DNA of 56,525 bases from Lingula anatina (taxonomy: Eukaryota; Brachiopoda; Lingulata; Lingulida; Lingulidae): assembly GCF_001039355.2 (NCBI RefSeq), contig NW_019775745.1:131465-187989 (forward strand). Reading direction: 5' to 3'. Both the position numbers and the translations under genes were made by a program. Within the stretch, counting starts at the first letter, position 1. Every line of letters begins with the position of its first letter. Under the pieces are notes generated by a model. The model did no database searches and had not been told where the DNA came from. It saw only the letters and a list, made by a program, of their open reading frames with translations. Shown one piece after another: positions 21,028 to 33,100 of this stretch.

Positions 21028-24000
21028 ATGCACCTGACTGTTGTTAAAATGGATTTTCCTCAACCGAACCTTAACGAAAACATAACCAAGGGTAGATTTA
21101 AGGGACACGTGGCAGTGGTGACTGGCGGAGCGTCTGGTATTGGGAGGGAGTGCGTCAGGCGATTTGCCAACGACGGAGCCTCGGTTGCATTCTTGGACAT
21201 CAACAAAGACAGAGGTCGCGAGTACGAGGCAGAGGCACAGAGCGAGGGACACGACGTGACGTTTTTTAACGTTGACGTGACTGATAGAAAGCTGTGTTTT
21301 GCGACCCTTAATGCCATAGCGCAACAGCATGGCGGTAGCATTAACTACCTTGTAAACTGTGCCGCCTGTTTTATTTACAAAGGTTAGTCATCTGCCGCTT
21401 TTAAATCAACACCATTTAGATCCTGCATCTCATCGACGGATTCTTCAGACCACTTATTCTGTTTTATTTTTTTCAATTTTGACTCAAGGAAAAACATTTC
21501 ATTTTATTATATTACTGAAAGAGGAGCGAACAGACGCCATGCAGACGTGCTTACCTAAGTCATATCACAGATATACTAACGATTCCAAAATATTACAGAA
21601 TAGAATCGCCTGTACAGTCACAGTGCTGGATGACATATAATACAAATGACTTGCATAAACAATATGAAATGTTCATAAATGATACATATTTAACACAAAA
21701 TATATAAAATATATAATATCTGAACTTTGGCCACACTCACAACAGTGGAATAGCAGATCAGCGGATCAAATATGGCGACCCACTTAAAAGCGTGCCGCAT
21801 AATCCCCTAATATAGACACTGAGTAGATTCCCTGAGGGGATTGCGTGCTAAGCATTCAATTTGGTCGACCATGCTTGATCCGCGGATTTGTTAGACAGCT
21901 GTTGTGAATGCAGGCACTAGGCCTTCATCAGACTGTCATATATGAACTGTTGATGAATAAATATATAATTGGGGCAGGTCTAGAAGCCACGAAGGACGAC
22001 TGGGAAAGGGTACTAGCAGTTAACGTGGAGGGGTATGCTAACATGGTACAGGCTTGTCATCCTCACATGAAGAAAGGTACGTACTGTCCCCCAACTTAAG
22101 CAACAATTTACAAGTCTCCGTTTCAGCTGTTGATACTAAATAAGTCCTGTGGCAAGTTCGATAAAGCCCCCGTTACACTGGACGGCGTCATTTCTGCGTC
22201 CTGTAGCACGGCCCCTTTTGAAAGTATAAAATAATACAATGTGTGCCGACAGCTGACCAATCATTGAGCATTCATTCTCCAACCAAAGCGATGCTTGTGC
22301 CTCCTTTCTACGACAACAGCGATGCCAGTTTCATATGGTCGCTCAAAGGATGGAGAAAGGACGCCGTCCGGTGTAAAGGGGGTTTAAGAAAATGGCATCC
22401 TTGTTCATCATTGCTTCAAATGATACCACACCCACCGCAGGAAGAGGGATAGAATTTAGCTTAAAAGAATCGTCGCCATTACCCTTTGTCTCCCTTAAAT
22501 TTAGATGGATAAAGATCAGTTTAAAGAACCATCATCATCATAATTCACCATCTCTCTTGTTTTTTTAAATAAAGTCTTTGACACGAAAACTGATCTTTTC
22601 GAGTAAGACAAGTATTATGCAGATGTCTTCATAATATCTAATTTCTAGCTTTTGGTGATATAGCCTGTCATTATACTTTTCCTTCGACCTTTCTGGATAA
22701 AAATCAATACAATGTGAGCAGTTTCAGTCTCATCACGTCATAGAAATTATTTTAAATGACATGATATAGGCCTACACTTATTTCTGCCCTTAGCAATATA
22801 TCTGATCTGCTGCAAATTCGCTGCAAATTTCCTCCAATGTTGCTGCAAATAGCAATTCCTTCTTGCAAATTTGCAGTAATATGGCTTCAAATTAGCAGCA
22901 GCAATTTTTTTTCATGCAAATTCCCACAAACTCGTTGCAGCAAACTTTTAGTTTTGCTAAGGGTGCTCATCGAATTTCAGCTCCTGCCGGTGACAGGTGC
23001 GTCGTCAACATAGCAAGTGGCAGCGCGTTTGTGACTCAACCTAACAATTGGGTTTACCAGTCCTCTAAAGGGGCAGAGGTGGAGATGTCCAAATCTATGG
23101 CCGTCAGTCTGGCCCGGGATGGTATACGGGTTGTTTCTGTGTCACCAGGAACGATTTGGACCTCATTGGTGAGTGCTGGAGAGTGTTAGACCAGGAAATT
23201 CACTGATGACAAGAAATTGGAAAGAAAAGAAAGCGTAATTATTTTGTTTCTGGTAGCCTAACGGACAATGATTGTGATACTAAAAAGATAATTAGTATGA
23301 AAAATATTTTGTCAGGAGTTTTTTTGCCAGCCGTTTATCTGAAAGGATACGTGATAAGCACTGTTTAATGTACAGACATCATTATTCGGTTTTAGTTTTC
23401 CATTGATCTTTACATGCAGACAGTAGATGACCATGTCAAAACAATCATGCCAATTTATTTTCTTTGTTGACGATCCAGATTTACTTATGTGGTCTTCCGG
23501 GATCATCTCTCATTTAAAGACCTTAGTACTACACAATTTCATAAAACTGGATGACTTATAAGCTGCGTAATTTTATCAAAAAAATAATTAATTAAGGTGG
23601 TCGAGGCATTAGCATACGGAACCATACATATAAGGCAGAGGCCTTCAAGTTTGCTTTAACTAACTTAAATTGCTGTAGTTATATGTATTCGTTTTAAGGT
23701 AATGATTTTTTATTTAGATTTAAATTGTTGACAGTTCTAAACACGGTCTAATCATCACGACGCTCAAGTCCTCGCCAACGGTAGACCTAACCTTTTCTCA
23801 GAGTTAGTCGTACAGGGCACATTTTACCAAATTTTGATTAAAACTGAATATAAAAATAAAAATTTGTAAAATGAAATGTTGGAATCGTGGTCATTGATTT
23901 TCACTATTTTTCATACTCTGCCAGTATGTCATTTCAGACCGCAAATATTGTCGACCACGATAAAGAACTTGCCCAATCCATCTGGGGAAAGTCGCCCATG

Positions 24001-24183
24001 TTACGTCGGTGTGGGGAGAGCGCCGAGGTAGCCGCCGTAGTCGCGTTTCTCTGCAGCAGGGACGCAGGGTTTATCACGGGGACGGACGTCAAGGTGGATG
24101 GTGGGTACACGGCTATCGGGCCAGATGGACACTCGGACGCTGTTGGACGGAAACAGACACTCCATTCCAAGAGCACCTGTTGA
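21028..24183 (+). CDS. Classical short-chain dehydrogenase/reductase, four exons
   Basis: Exons: 21,028-21,382; 21,978-22,076; 22,981-23,168; 23,938-24,183 (stop 24,181-24,183). The phases (1, 1, 0) join exactly into 295 residues, or 288 if the second ATG at 21,049, which has better start context, is used. The family marks are all present: cofactor motif TGGASGIG (residues 32-39), LVNCAA in place of the NNAG motif, the LAVNVEG Asn segment, catalytic Ser164 in IASGS, the YQSSK active site (Tyr177, Lys181), SPGTIWTS and C-terminal DVKVDGGYTA. There is no signal peptide or membrane segment, so it is probably a soluble NAD(P)-dependent oxidoreductase. An Asp (FLDIN) after strand 2 favours NAD(H). 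The substrate cannot be told. The introns are full of MITEs. Confidence 0.88.
21741..21910. mobile_element. MITE, 'GTTGTGAATGC' family, copy in SDR intron 1
   Basis: Ends CACTCACAACAG and CTGTTGTGAATG are inverted. The inside pairs as 'gatcagcggatcaaatatgg' against 'tggtcgaccatgcttgatccgcggat'. It shares the 'ggatcaaatatggcgaccca' block with the elements at 24.3 and 28.0 kb. It ends about 65 bp before SDR exon 2. Confidence 0.65.
22167..22382. mobile_element. MITE with CCCCCGTTACACTGGACGGC ends
   Basis: The left end CCCCCGTTACACTGGACGGC is mirrored by the right end ACGCCGTCCGGTGTAAAGGGGG with one or two mismatches. It is 216 bp, in SDR intron 2, flanked by TAAAG and TTTAAG. The open frame inside it (22,243-22,452) is not a gene. 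Confidence 0.75.
22800..22950 (+). repeat. TTGCAAATTTGC-rich repeat upstream of SDR exon 3
   Basis: Repeated 'gctgcaaatt' and 'ttgcaaatttgcagtaatat' phrases resemble the 34-bp array at 51.48-51.80 kb. The stretch ends about 30 bp before the exon-3 acceptor, with a pyrimidine-poor tract between. Confidence 0.6.
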
Positions 24184-24298
24184 TTTGAGGTGACAGCACG
24201 TGCTAATTAATAGCTACAATATGGATGGAACTTATGTCTGCTGCATCACTGTCGAATTAGGAGTTTGCGCGTTTAGACAACAATGCTATGACATAGGG

Positions 24299-24495
24299 CG
24301 CATTCAGAACAAGTTGATCTGCGGTCTAACATATCCGTGGGTCAAATATGGCACCACCCACTTGAAAGTGTGCCGAGATTTACTTGCCCTACCGCCGCTG
24401 TGTGTGGGGGGTGGGAATCCATAGACGAGTGGGTGCCATATTTGATACGTGGACTAGTTAGTCCATGGATCAACTCTGTTGTGAATGCTCTCACA
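24299..24495. mobile_element. MITE, 'GTTGTGAATGC' family, copy after SDR stop
   Basis: The left end GCGCATTCAGAACAAGTTGATC pairs with the right end GATCAACTCTGTTGTGAATGC. Inside, 'gtgggtcaaatatggcacca' pairs with 'gtgccatatttgatacgtgg'. It lies 116 bp downstream of the SDR stop codon and so probably in its 3' untranslated region. Confidence 0.75.
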
Positions 24496-24830
24496 GGAAC
24501 ACATTAATAATAGGACAGGTGATGATGTTAAAGGTTTAATGACTCAGTTCCTTGAATGGTGGTAATTTTACTCTTGGCAGCAATATTAATTTTAATTGAT
24601 TAAAAACTATGAATTCATATTCAAAATGTCTAAATGTGGAGGTATGATTTACATAATTAAATTTTAAACAACTAATTTAATTAGTTAAATGTGGTGACAG
24701 GACTGGTAGAATAAATATTCAAGGTATATAAATGTGGAGGTATTTTTAAAGAATTAATATTGATTACAAATTTGAAGTGCATCAATTCAGAGATAATAAG
24801 CAGGTCATTGGTGCTGGCAATTGAGCATTA

Positions 24831-25056
24831 AGGGTGTATTTCCAGAGATTTAGATCAATCCAGGGATTAAAATTTAGATCGACCTAACTCCCTGGGGGGT
24901 CACGCTAAATTGCAGTCAGACGAGCCCGCACCATAGTTAATTACCTCTTACAGCTTTTAGTAGGCAGGACAGATGCTTAAGCCGGCCAAGCTGACAGTAA
25001 TCTAGTGAGACTCCCCACAAGGATAGATCGATCTAAAAATCTATGGAAATGGGGTG
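24831..25056. mobile_element. MITE, TTA-flanked 'GGGAATGCACCC' family, copy 2
   Basis: AGGGTGTATTTCC and GGAAATGGGGTG form the inverted ends, with TTA on both sides (24,828-24,830 and 25,057-25,059). Its orientation is opposite to copy 1, and the same internal blocks can be read on the minus strand. Confidence 0.85.
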
Positions 25057-25356
25057 TTAGTGAAAGATTTTTCTTAAAACATGGCTACAGACATTTAACA
25101 AAATTTGATGAAATTATATGCTTTATTATATTCAAGTCAAAACCAATAATAGTGTACACTTGCTGCTTTACTGAAAATGAAGATCACCCTATTACCTCCA
25201 TTAAGACAATTATTTTTTCATCTTAAAGATAGAAGAATAACCATAGTTCTTTTACATATACATAAATATATTTCTATTTGTACTAATACATTAACATCCA
25301 ACTTACAGTGCATGAACAATAATATGCAGTGCTTATATACCAGTATATACATACAG

Positions 25357-25500
25357 TAAACAGTGGTTCTTTTTCCAAACTGATTAAACAGAGTACAAAA
25401 GAACAAGGAACACTTGATATAGCCCACACCATATATAAAAAGGACAACATAGAAATAGCTTTACAACAATATGAAAAGCAAAAACTTCTATATATACTTG
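25357..25500 (+). CDS. Orphan 144-nt exon, phase 1 to phase 1; possible MyD88 intermediate-domain exon
   Basis: Bounded by TACAG| and |GTAAGTACA, this stretch is open through 48 codons: NSGSFSKLIKQSTKEQGTLD, then IAHTIYKKDNIEIALQQYEK. It is hydrophilic, helix-prone and fits no domain I know. Its start phase is 1, which matches the phase-1 end of the MyD88 death-domain exon. In vertebrates the second MyD88 exon is also short and encodes the intermediate domain. Against this are no clear sequence similarity, a 9-kb intron containing another gene on the same strand, and no TIR exon following. It could instead belong to an unknown gene or be a chance exon. Confidence 0.35.
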
Positions 25501-27147
25501 GTAAGTACATATAAACACCTCTGAAAGTACATACATACACAACCTTTAAAAAGTGTACTTTATTGTAACTTACTAGTGATATTTGTATTAAAATTGGCAT
25601 TAATAAATATTAACTCTTAAGGAACTCTTACTATGGTAAAAATATTTGGTAATCTAAAATCCCTGTCTAGTTCTCATATTTTGGATACATCCTTATGCTG
25701 CAGCATCAACCTAAATAAGATAACTGTGGATTTGCACTTTTTCACCGAACCTTCTGCGCATAATATTGAAATTATTATATTTATATAAAAAATATAAATA
25801 CACCAATGTTAACACTGCGATTGAAAAGTTATTTTAAGGTGATTCCTCTATAATAAATAATTGAGCTAAACTTTTTGGCATAAAGGTTTGTGCATAAGAA
25901 AGTCACACATGAAATCACATAAAAACAATAAAAATGACAATATTATATAGGGTATCAAATATGAGCATAATACTATATGTCATAAAATGATACAATATAT
26001 CAAATATGACCATGATACTATATATAGGACATTATGACAATGATACAAAATATCATAAAATAATACAATATATCAAATATGACAATTATATCTGATGCCT
26101 GCTTCCACTTGAAATCTTGACACTTTTAAATTCTTATTTATAATCAAGTCCATAATACAGTATAACCACTGTAATTAATACATCTCTTAGAATTGTGAGA
26201 TGTGGCATTAACCAAGTGTAATCAAAACATTAATGCTTTTGTGTTGTATCACATATAACCTAAGTTGTTTTTGGCATTATGAATAAATAAATATATCACA
26301 TATCACACTGTTTAAGCATATGGACTCAACCATGATTATTCACATTTTCAAGATTTTATTTTTTAATTTTTCAATTTTGCCAGCATAATTACGCTTTTCT
26401 CACATGATCTGAATAAATGAGAGCAAACCTAGTCATCAACTGATGAGTGCATAAAAATCAGATTACTTTGTTTCTGTAAACTTTCAAAAAACTACCAATA
26501 AAAATGCTCTCTTCTTTATATTGAACAGCTGATAATATGTTCCCACTAGAACTAGATCACAGCATTATCTAAGAAAGTGTCCACATGCAAACTCATATCT
26601 CAAGGGCAGAACTCTGTCATTTTTAGACATGGCATGTCATGATTAAAATAATGAAATGGAAGAGCTGTAAATACAAAAATTACCTGACAACAAAAGTTAT
26701 TCTTTGGCAGAAAATTTTACAGCTACCATACTTCTGTCTGCCGAAACAAGTGATGGATCTTTAATAAGAACTGAGCATGTTTTCTGATCATGTTTAAAAC
26801 AACACTAATGCAATACCTGGTATGTACATGTATAAAATATTTGAGTACAACCAAGAAGACAGACATATTTTTCTGAAAATTGTGGTTTTCATGAGGTCGG
26901 GTCTACATGTAACAGTATTTCCTGCAATATCTGAACATCATATTAAATGTGTTACAAGCCTCCTGAGGTTTGTGAAGAAACTAAATGTGTGTTTAGAATG
27001 GGGGCATACTGGTATAACAAATTTGATATTTTCTAAGTCCCAAACCTAAAAAAATGTTAAAGGTTACATAGATGAGACACCTTCCTAGTGAGGCCAACAC
27101 TTCAGCTTGTAGGTCACAGGTGAACTGATTTTGCAACTCATACCTCA
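25501..27147. other. AT-rich stretch between the orphan exon and the ANKAR-like stop
   Basis: No exon is recognised. A loose tandem array of 'atcaaatatgaccatgatac'-like units covers about 25,940-26,090. The part nearest 27,147 should include the 3' untranslated region of the minus-strand ANKAR-like gene. Confidence 0.5.
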
Positions 27148-30100
27148 TCACGCCTCTGCTGCATTGCTCATCTGAGACCTGTGTCCCGAATGGTTACGGA
27201 ACGAGACTGCGTGGCTGGCCCTGGACGCCCGCGATGATCTCCCTGTCAAGTTAGTACGACTGTCTTCTTGCTGGCTGAGGAAGTGAGAGGGTGAGCTGTG
27301 GGGGTTGGAGCTGGACCCGACCTCTCCACTCAGCATGGTCATGGGGCGTCCCGAGGCCTTCTCTGGGACGTAGAGATTCCGTGTAGAGACAAGACTGGGG
27401 CGTCCCTCTCTGTGAAAGTGGAAGATAAAAAATAAAAATAAATGATACAAATAACACCAAAGCTGCAGCTCTATACAGTTAAAAACACTCTTCTACTTGT
27501 ACATTCTCTTCTTTCTTTTTTATATACACCATGCTTTAAGATAATGGAAATCTGGTATTAAGTTTGCTTAAATTGTTAAATTGAGGTGCAGGTTTTACTG
27601 GCAAAATTATTTGCAAGCTTTTTACATCTACCAGTAGGTATATCCATACTCAATAGGTGGCAGTATAGGTATTCCAGAGCACTTACTCAATAGGTGGCAG
27701 TCCTACAGTCTTGTAGTGGTGCCAGCCCTCAATGAAGGAGGGTGACAACCTGGCTTTGCTGCAGTAATACTTCAGGGCTTTCATCAAGTAAGGGTCCTTG
27801 CGACACCTGGGGTAAATAGAAGGAACATTAAAGCTTTGGCTTAGAGGACTTAAGGCGTATTCCCAGAGCTTTTAGATCAATCTATCCCTGTGAGGAGTCT
27901 CACTAGATTACTGTCAGATAATCCGGCTTAAATGTCCGTACTGCCTACTACAAGCTGTAAGGCGTGAACCCCCAGGGAGTTAGGTCAATCTAAAGTAGAT
28001 AGATCTAATCTCTGGGAATGGGGACTTACTAGTCCCAGGGTCAGAAATGGTGGACCCACTTGAATACTTCCCAATGGGATATCTATTCAGTGTCTATTAG
28101 CAGATTTGACAGCAAGCTTTGTGGTGGGTCGCCATATTTAATCCTTGGACTAGTTAGTCCAAAAAATGGGCTGTTCATAAAGTGTGGGAATTTGCCACTC
28201 AGCATAAATGGTGTTATTTATAAGTTTAAGGCTATTAAAAACTGTAAATTGATATTTTTTAATTGTCATATATTGTTTCAATTCTAAGCACTTAGATTAC
28301 TTTCATCAATTGATTACACTGGATGTATATCGTGTTTATTTTTATGACCAAACAAAAGCACCTAGTATCTTTCAGTTTGAATGATTTGTTAGTGTAATTT
28401 ATGACATGTTGTGTTTACCTGTTCAGTAATTGTCGTTCAGCATCATGGTTATGAGACAGGTACCCTAGAGCAACAGCGGCGCACCCCTGGACCAACTCTG
28501 CATCCACCAACATCAGGTTACATAGTAAATCTACAGCATGGATTGAGACAATAGCTGCAGGGACACCTACAATAACAATAACAATACAGTAAATCTACAG
28601 CATGGATTGAGACAATAGCTGCAGGAACACCTACAATAACAATACAGTAACAATAAAATGCAGTGTATTACAAAACAATCCGTTTATTAGATCTTAGATA
28701 TAATTTAGAAATAATACCATACAGTGATTTTACAAGTACAATATAAGAACCTAGTTAACACAATTAAAACAGTAAAACAGTAACAACACAATAACAATAT
28801 AATGGTCAAGAAATAACGATACAATGGCAATGAAATAACATATAAATAACAATTACTATACATCACTATCATACAGCTCATCATCAGCTGTGCATCCACT
28901 GGCTTTGCTTTATGATATGTGTGTATGCATGTGTATGCGGGTGTCTTGCCTGCATGTGCATGTCTGTGGAGTGTGCTCATATGCATGTGTGACACGTGTG
29001 TGTGTATGTATGTATGTGTGTTTGTATATGCATGTGTGTATGTATGTGAAGAGGGCATGATGTTACAGTTAAAAGCATGTCAAGTTAACAACTCCAAGGT
29101 CCCCCCACCCTCACTGGTATTTGGGTAACTGCACCACAGAGAGCAGGGGCGCATCCAGATATTTTTTCTGACAGTCTCCCAAATTATCTTTGTTGATCCC
29201 ACCTCCATTTTTGACCGTCTTCCGACATAAAAAATTAGAAACCAAAATCTGACCGTCTTCCAGAGGACACCGAAGACATCCTCAATTCGCCCCAGGAAAG
29301 AATCCCTGCTGAAAAAGATGATACCTGCTGGACCGCTAACTTTTTATCATCCAAGGCCCTACCACTGGTAATTGGGTGGGCAGAAGAAGGTGGGGGCGGG
29401 GGCGGGGGCGAAGGAGTAGAGGGTTCCCCCTTACCTGCTCTAGTGTGTGCCAGCCTTGCCAGGCAATCTGCAGCCAAACTCTGTATGGTCTCACTCTGAG
29501 ACTCCTGTATAAGATCAACCAGTAGTTTGATGCCTTTGGCAGACGACACAGCTTGCTCCTCATCTGGTATGATTCTAGAGAGAACGACAACCTGGAGAGA
29601 AAATATGGCGATTTTCACTTTGCAAAAAAACAAAGACGCTGATTGGCTGTACTTGAGGATCTAATCGGCAATTTTTCCAAAAACATAAGTGATTTTTTGG
29701 TCCTCAAAAAGGAATTCAGCAAAATGTCAGTTGATTTTTAGCATTTGGGTGGCCAAGGCTTTCTTTATTATTATTTATTTTTGATGCTGCATTCAGGTAA
29801 TGATAATTTGGGAGTACAATTTCAAATATTATATCACAATTTAGCATATTGACCCAATAATAAAAAAAAAAACATACCACTTTACTTGTATGTAAAAATC
29901 TCATACAAGACAATTTATAGTGGCACAAGAAACTGTGAAATAGAAATTTTTGACCCATTTTTGCCAATTTTGTTCCTATTATATTTTTTTTTCTTTTTCA
30001 CATGTACTTGACCAAACCACTATATATCTAGATGACTTCAAGCAAATTTTCAAAGGAAATCTAATCAATTGAAAAAGAAACTCCTCCGAGTTCCTACCTG

Positions 30101-33100
30101 AAATGCTGCATTACAACGGAAAAACTCATCCACGGAGACCAGGAAGGGTTCGAAGCAATTGAACCTCACGCCACCTTGCTCTGCTATTTCCCGCTGCTGA
30201 GTCACGCTGTTGAATGCAAACGCCGCCAACGCAGCTCCTGCCAAGAGCCGCACCAGAGGATCTTGAGAATACATCATGCGTAGAATACGAACGTAGCTAA
30301 ATTCCACATTTGACTGGATTTCCTTCATGACTTCTTCATTACCTGAAGGATGCAATGTTAACATATGAGAATTTAATAATTAATATCAAATAATTTAATT
30401 ATAAAAGTTCCTGCTTTCACTTGTCAGTTTTTAATAGCAGCACACTATTTTCTTCCCTGTAAAACTATTAGACTCTAAGTTAAAAAACTCAACTTTTCTT
30501 GAGAAAAAGCGGGTTGTTCAGTATCAATTGTTTTATGTCATAAGAAAACAGTTTTACATGTGAGAAATGAATAATAAATATCAAATAGTTTTACATGTGA
30601 GAAATGAATTTATAAATATCAAAAAATTTTACATGTGAGAAATGAATAATAAATATCAAATAGTTCAATGATATACTAGTACAGTTCCATGCCTTCACTT
30701 GTAAGTTTTAAAATAACAGCTAGCACACAAGTTTTCTTCCCTGCAAGCAAAACCTTCATTACTTATTAATCTATTTTCCAAGGAGCATATATTACTCTAA
30801 CAAAGTAATAAGAATTTGACTGACTTTTCTTGTTGAAGGGGGGCGTGTTTTCACAAGCAATTACTTGTGAATAAAAACAAGCATGAATAGTTTTTTCCTT
30901 TGTGTAATAAGAAAACAGGGATAGTTTTCCCCTGCAGTATCCTAGCAATGACAGAAACGTTTCATAGCAATGGAGGTAAAATTCCCTGTGATCCATGAAC
31001 TTAAGGGCGCCATACAAAACACCAAAACAGTGGTTATAGCAATTATTTTGGACTCTGCTTTCCGTCAAGCCACATGGGCCTTAAAAAATGGTTATACCTC
31101 CATGAAAATATCTTCAGAGATTATTGCAAAATACCAACTTTTTATTAATAAAATAAAAATAAAAAATAAACTTTCAATGTCTGAATGGATTCATTAACCA
31201 CTGGTAAGTATGGGAAAATTGTCATTTACCCTACAAAATATCCATTTTTTAACCAAAATGAACAGTTGTTATCCCTTTCAGGATAAGGGAGTGAGAAATC
31301 GATGGGGAACAAATAAAAATGCAAATAATGCAAATGGTAGTTATAACAATTTGTTCTCAAGTCCAACAATAACATTAACTCCTGCCCTCCTCATACATAA
31401 TACAGCTTGTAGAATTCACTGTATACAAACCAGTGATGTATACATTGGTGGCATGTTTCTCCAAACTTTACTAAACAATGACCTTTCAAGAACAAAATGA
31501 AAAGAGCTTTCTTTAAGCAAGCTGTGGTGTTTTGACTACTGGTACTGTACTAGAATGCAGGATAGTTTAGGTCTGGTTTAGAGCCTTTAAACATGGCAGA
31601 CATAATATGTACCTAAGGTTGGGTTGAGTTTTTTTTTTTTTTTTTTTTGTAATTTATGAAAAAGAAAGGGTCTTTTCAAAATAAAGAAATGCCCCACCAA
31701 GGAATTGCTTTACTATAACAATTTCTCCACCTCTGTTGAATGGCAGGCTAGCTGTCTGGACAATAGCTTTTGTTTGAAAATCTTTAAAATCCAAAGACGT
31801 CTGTGAGAATGAACATCTGAATGTCTCTCATTTCACATATGGAATGCTATGGTATATGTCAATCAATTTATACTAGAAGCCTTTCTTGCCATCTTACTGT
31901 GTAGGTAGTTTGAAATAATTCCAATATAACACTTGCAAACAAAATTCTCAATCTGCAAATTGATAACACTGTACCCATTTAATTTAAACAAAATTAAAAT
32001 CAAACATTTCCCTAATTAAGTTAACAACTTACAGTAATTACTCAATCTTTTCAATGAGGGAAAATAGTTTACTTTACAGTTACTGTATTTTTAAGTCATA
32101 ATTTCTGAAAATAAGAACATAAATATTGAGTGGTAGCAACAAAATTAAAAAGCAGGGATATCTATAGTTTTATTCTTTGCAGTAAAAACACCACAAATCC
32201 TATACAGAAATATAATTTTTGAATTATAAAATAATGTGTCTGAAAGTTTGATCATTTTTGTCCATTGAAAAGATCGAGTATTTACTGTACTTTGAGGGAT
32301 GACTTTAGAATTGTGAAATTTTTCTTAAAACAGATCCTACTCACCCAGACATACACAACCCAATGTTTGAGCAGCTTCAACTTTTATCAGTTCATTCTCT
32401 GGATGAACCATCAAAGCTACGAGAAACTTGATTCCCCGCGCCTGACTAAGAGAATTCTGATTTGGCAAATGGGGAACGTAGCCAACACCGACACAGAGAT
32501 ATCGTAGAGTCCTTATAGCACTCAGGACTATGTGCTCTTTATCTGAGCGGAGAAGTCTCACAAGTGAATGAATGCCATTGGCATTGCCAATTTCCGTCTG
32601 TTTATTCAATGCCCCGCGAGATAAGACCCCCAAGGCCTCTGAGCCAATCAGATGCAGCTTCTCTGACCCTGTGCTCAGGAACTCAATCAGTGTCTGTACG
32701 CCAATAATACTAGCCATGGAGCGTTGCTCTTCAATATAGTCTCCAGCCTCTGCCCACAAGGCAGCCGCCGTTTTCTCCTGAACACGCTCGGCTCGGCTTT
32801 TCTTGAGCAAGTTATTCAGAGGAATCAAGGCGCCCTCCTCTTTGATAGTCTTCTGAGTCGAGCTGTTATTCTCAGCTAAATACCTAATGGCATCAACAGC
32901 CGACAGCTGCAGGTCTCTGTTTTTGAGGCCAGTGAGGGTGATGATGTGCGCGGCACCACCCTCCTCCACAATGGCGTTCTGGTTGTTTTTATTGTTACAA
33001 GCAATCTTACTGATGCTGATAGTCAAAGCCATGAGTAGATCCTGGTTTTGCGCCTCTTCTAAATGTCCCACCAGGGCTTGGACGCACCCTGACGTGTTTC

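Noticed and set aside
21013-21341. Minus-strand open frames of 93-105 codons
   Set aside because: They are antisense to dehydrogenase exon 1, which has the TGGASGIG motif and correct splice phase.
26822-27049. TIR-like string FEYNQEDRH as a possible missing MyD88 exon
   Set aside because: Only this short phrase matches. The following residues lack the RDxxPG box at the right spacing, and no splice acceptor is convincing.
31629-31649. Poly(T) as the tail of a retroposed copy
   Set aside because: No retroelement body, target duplication or processed gene adjoins it.
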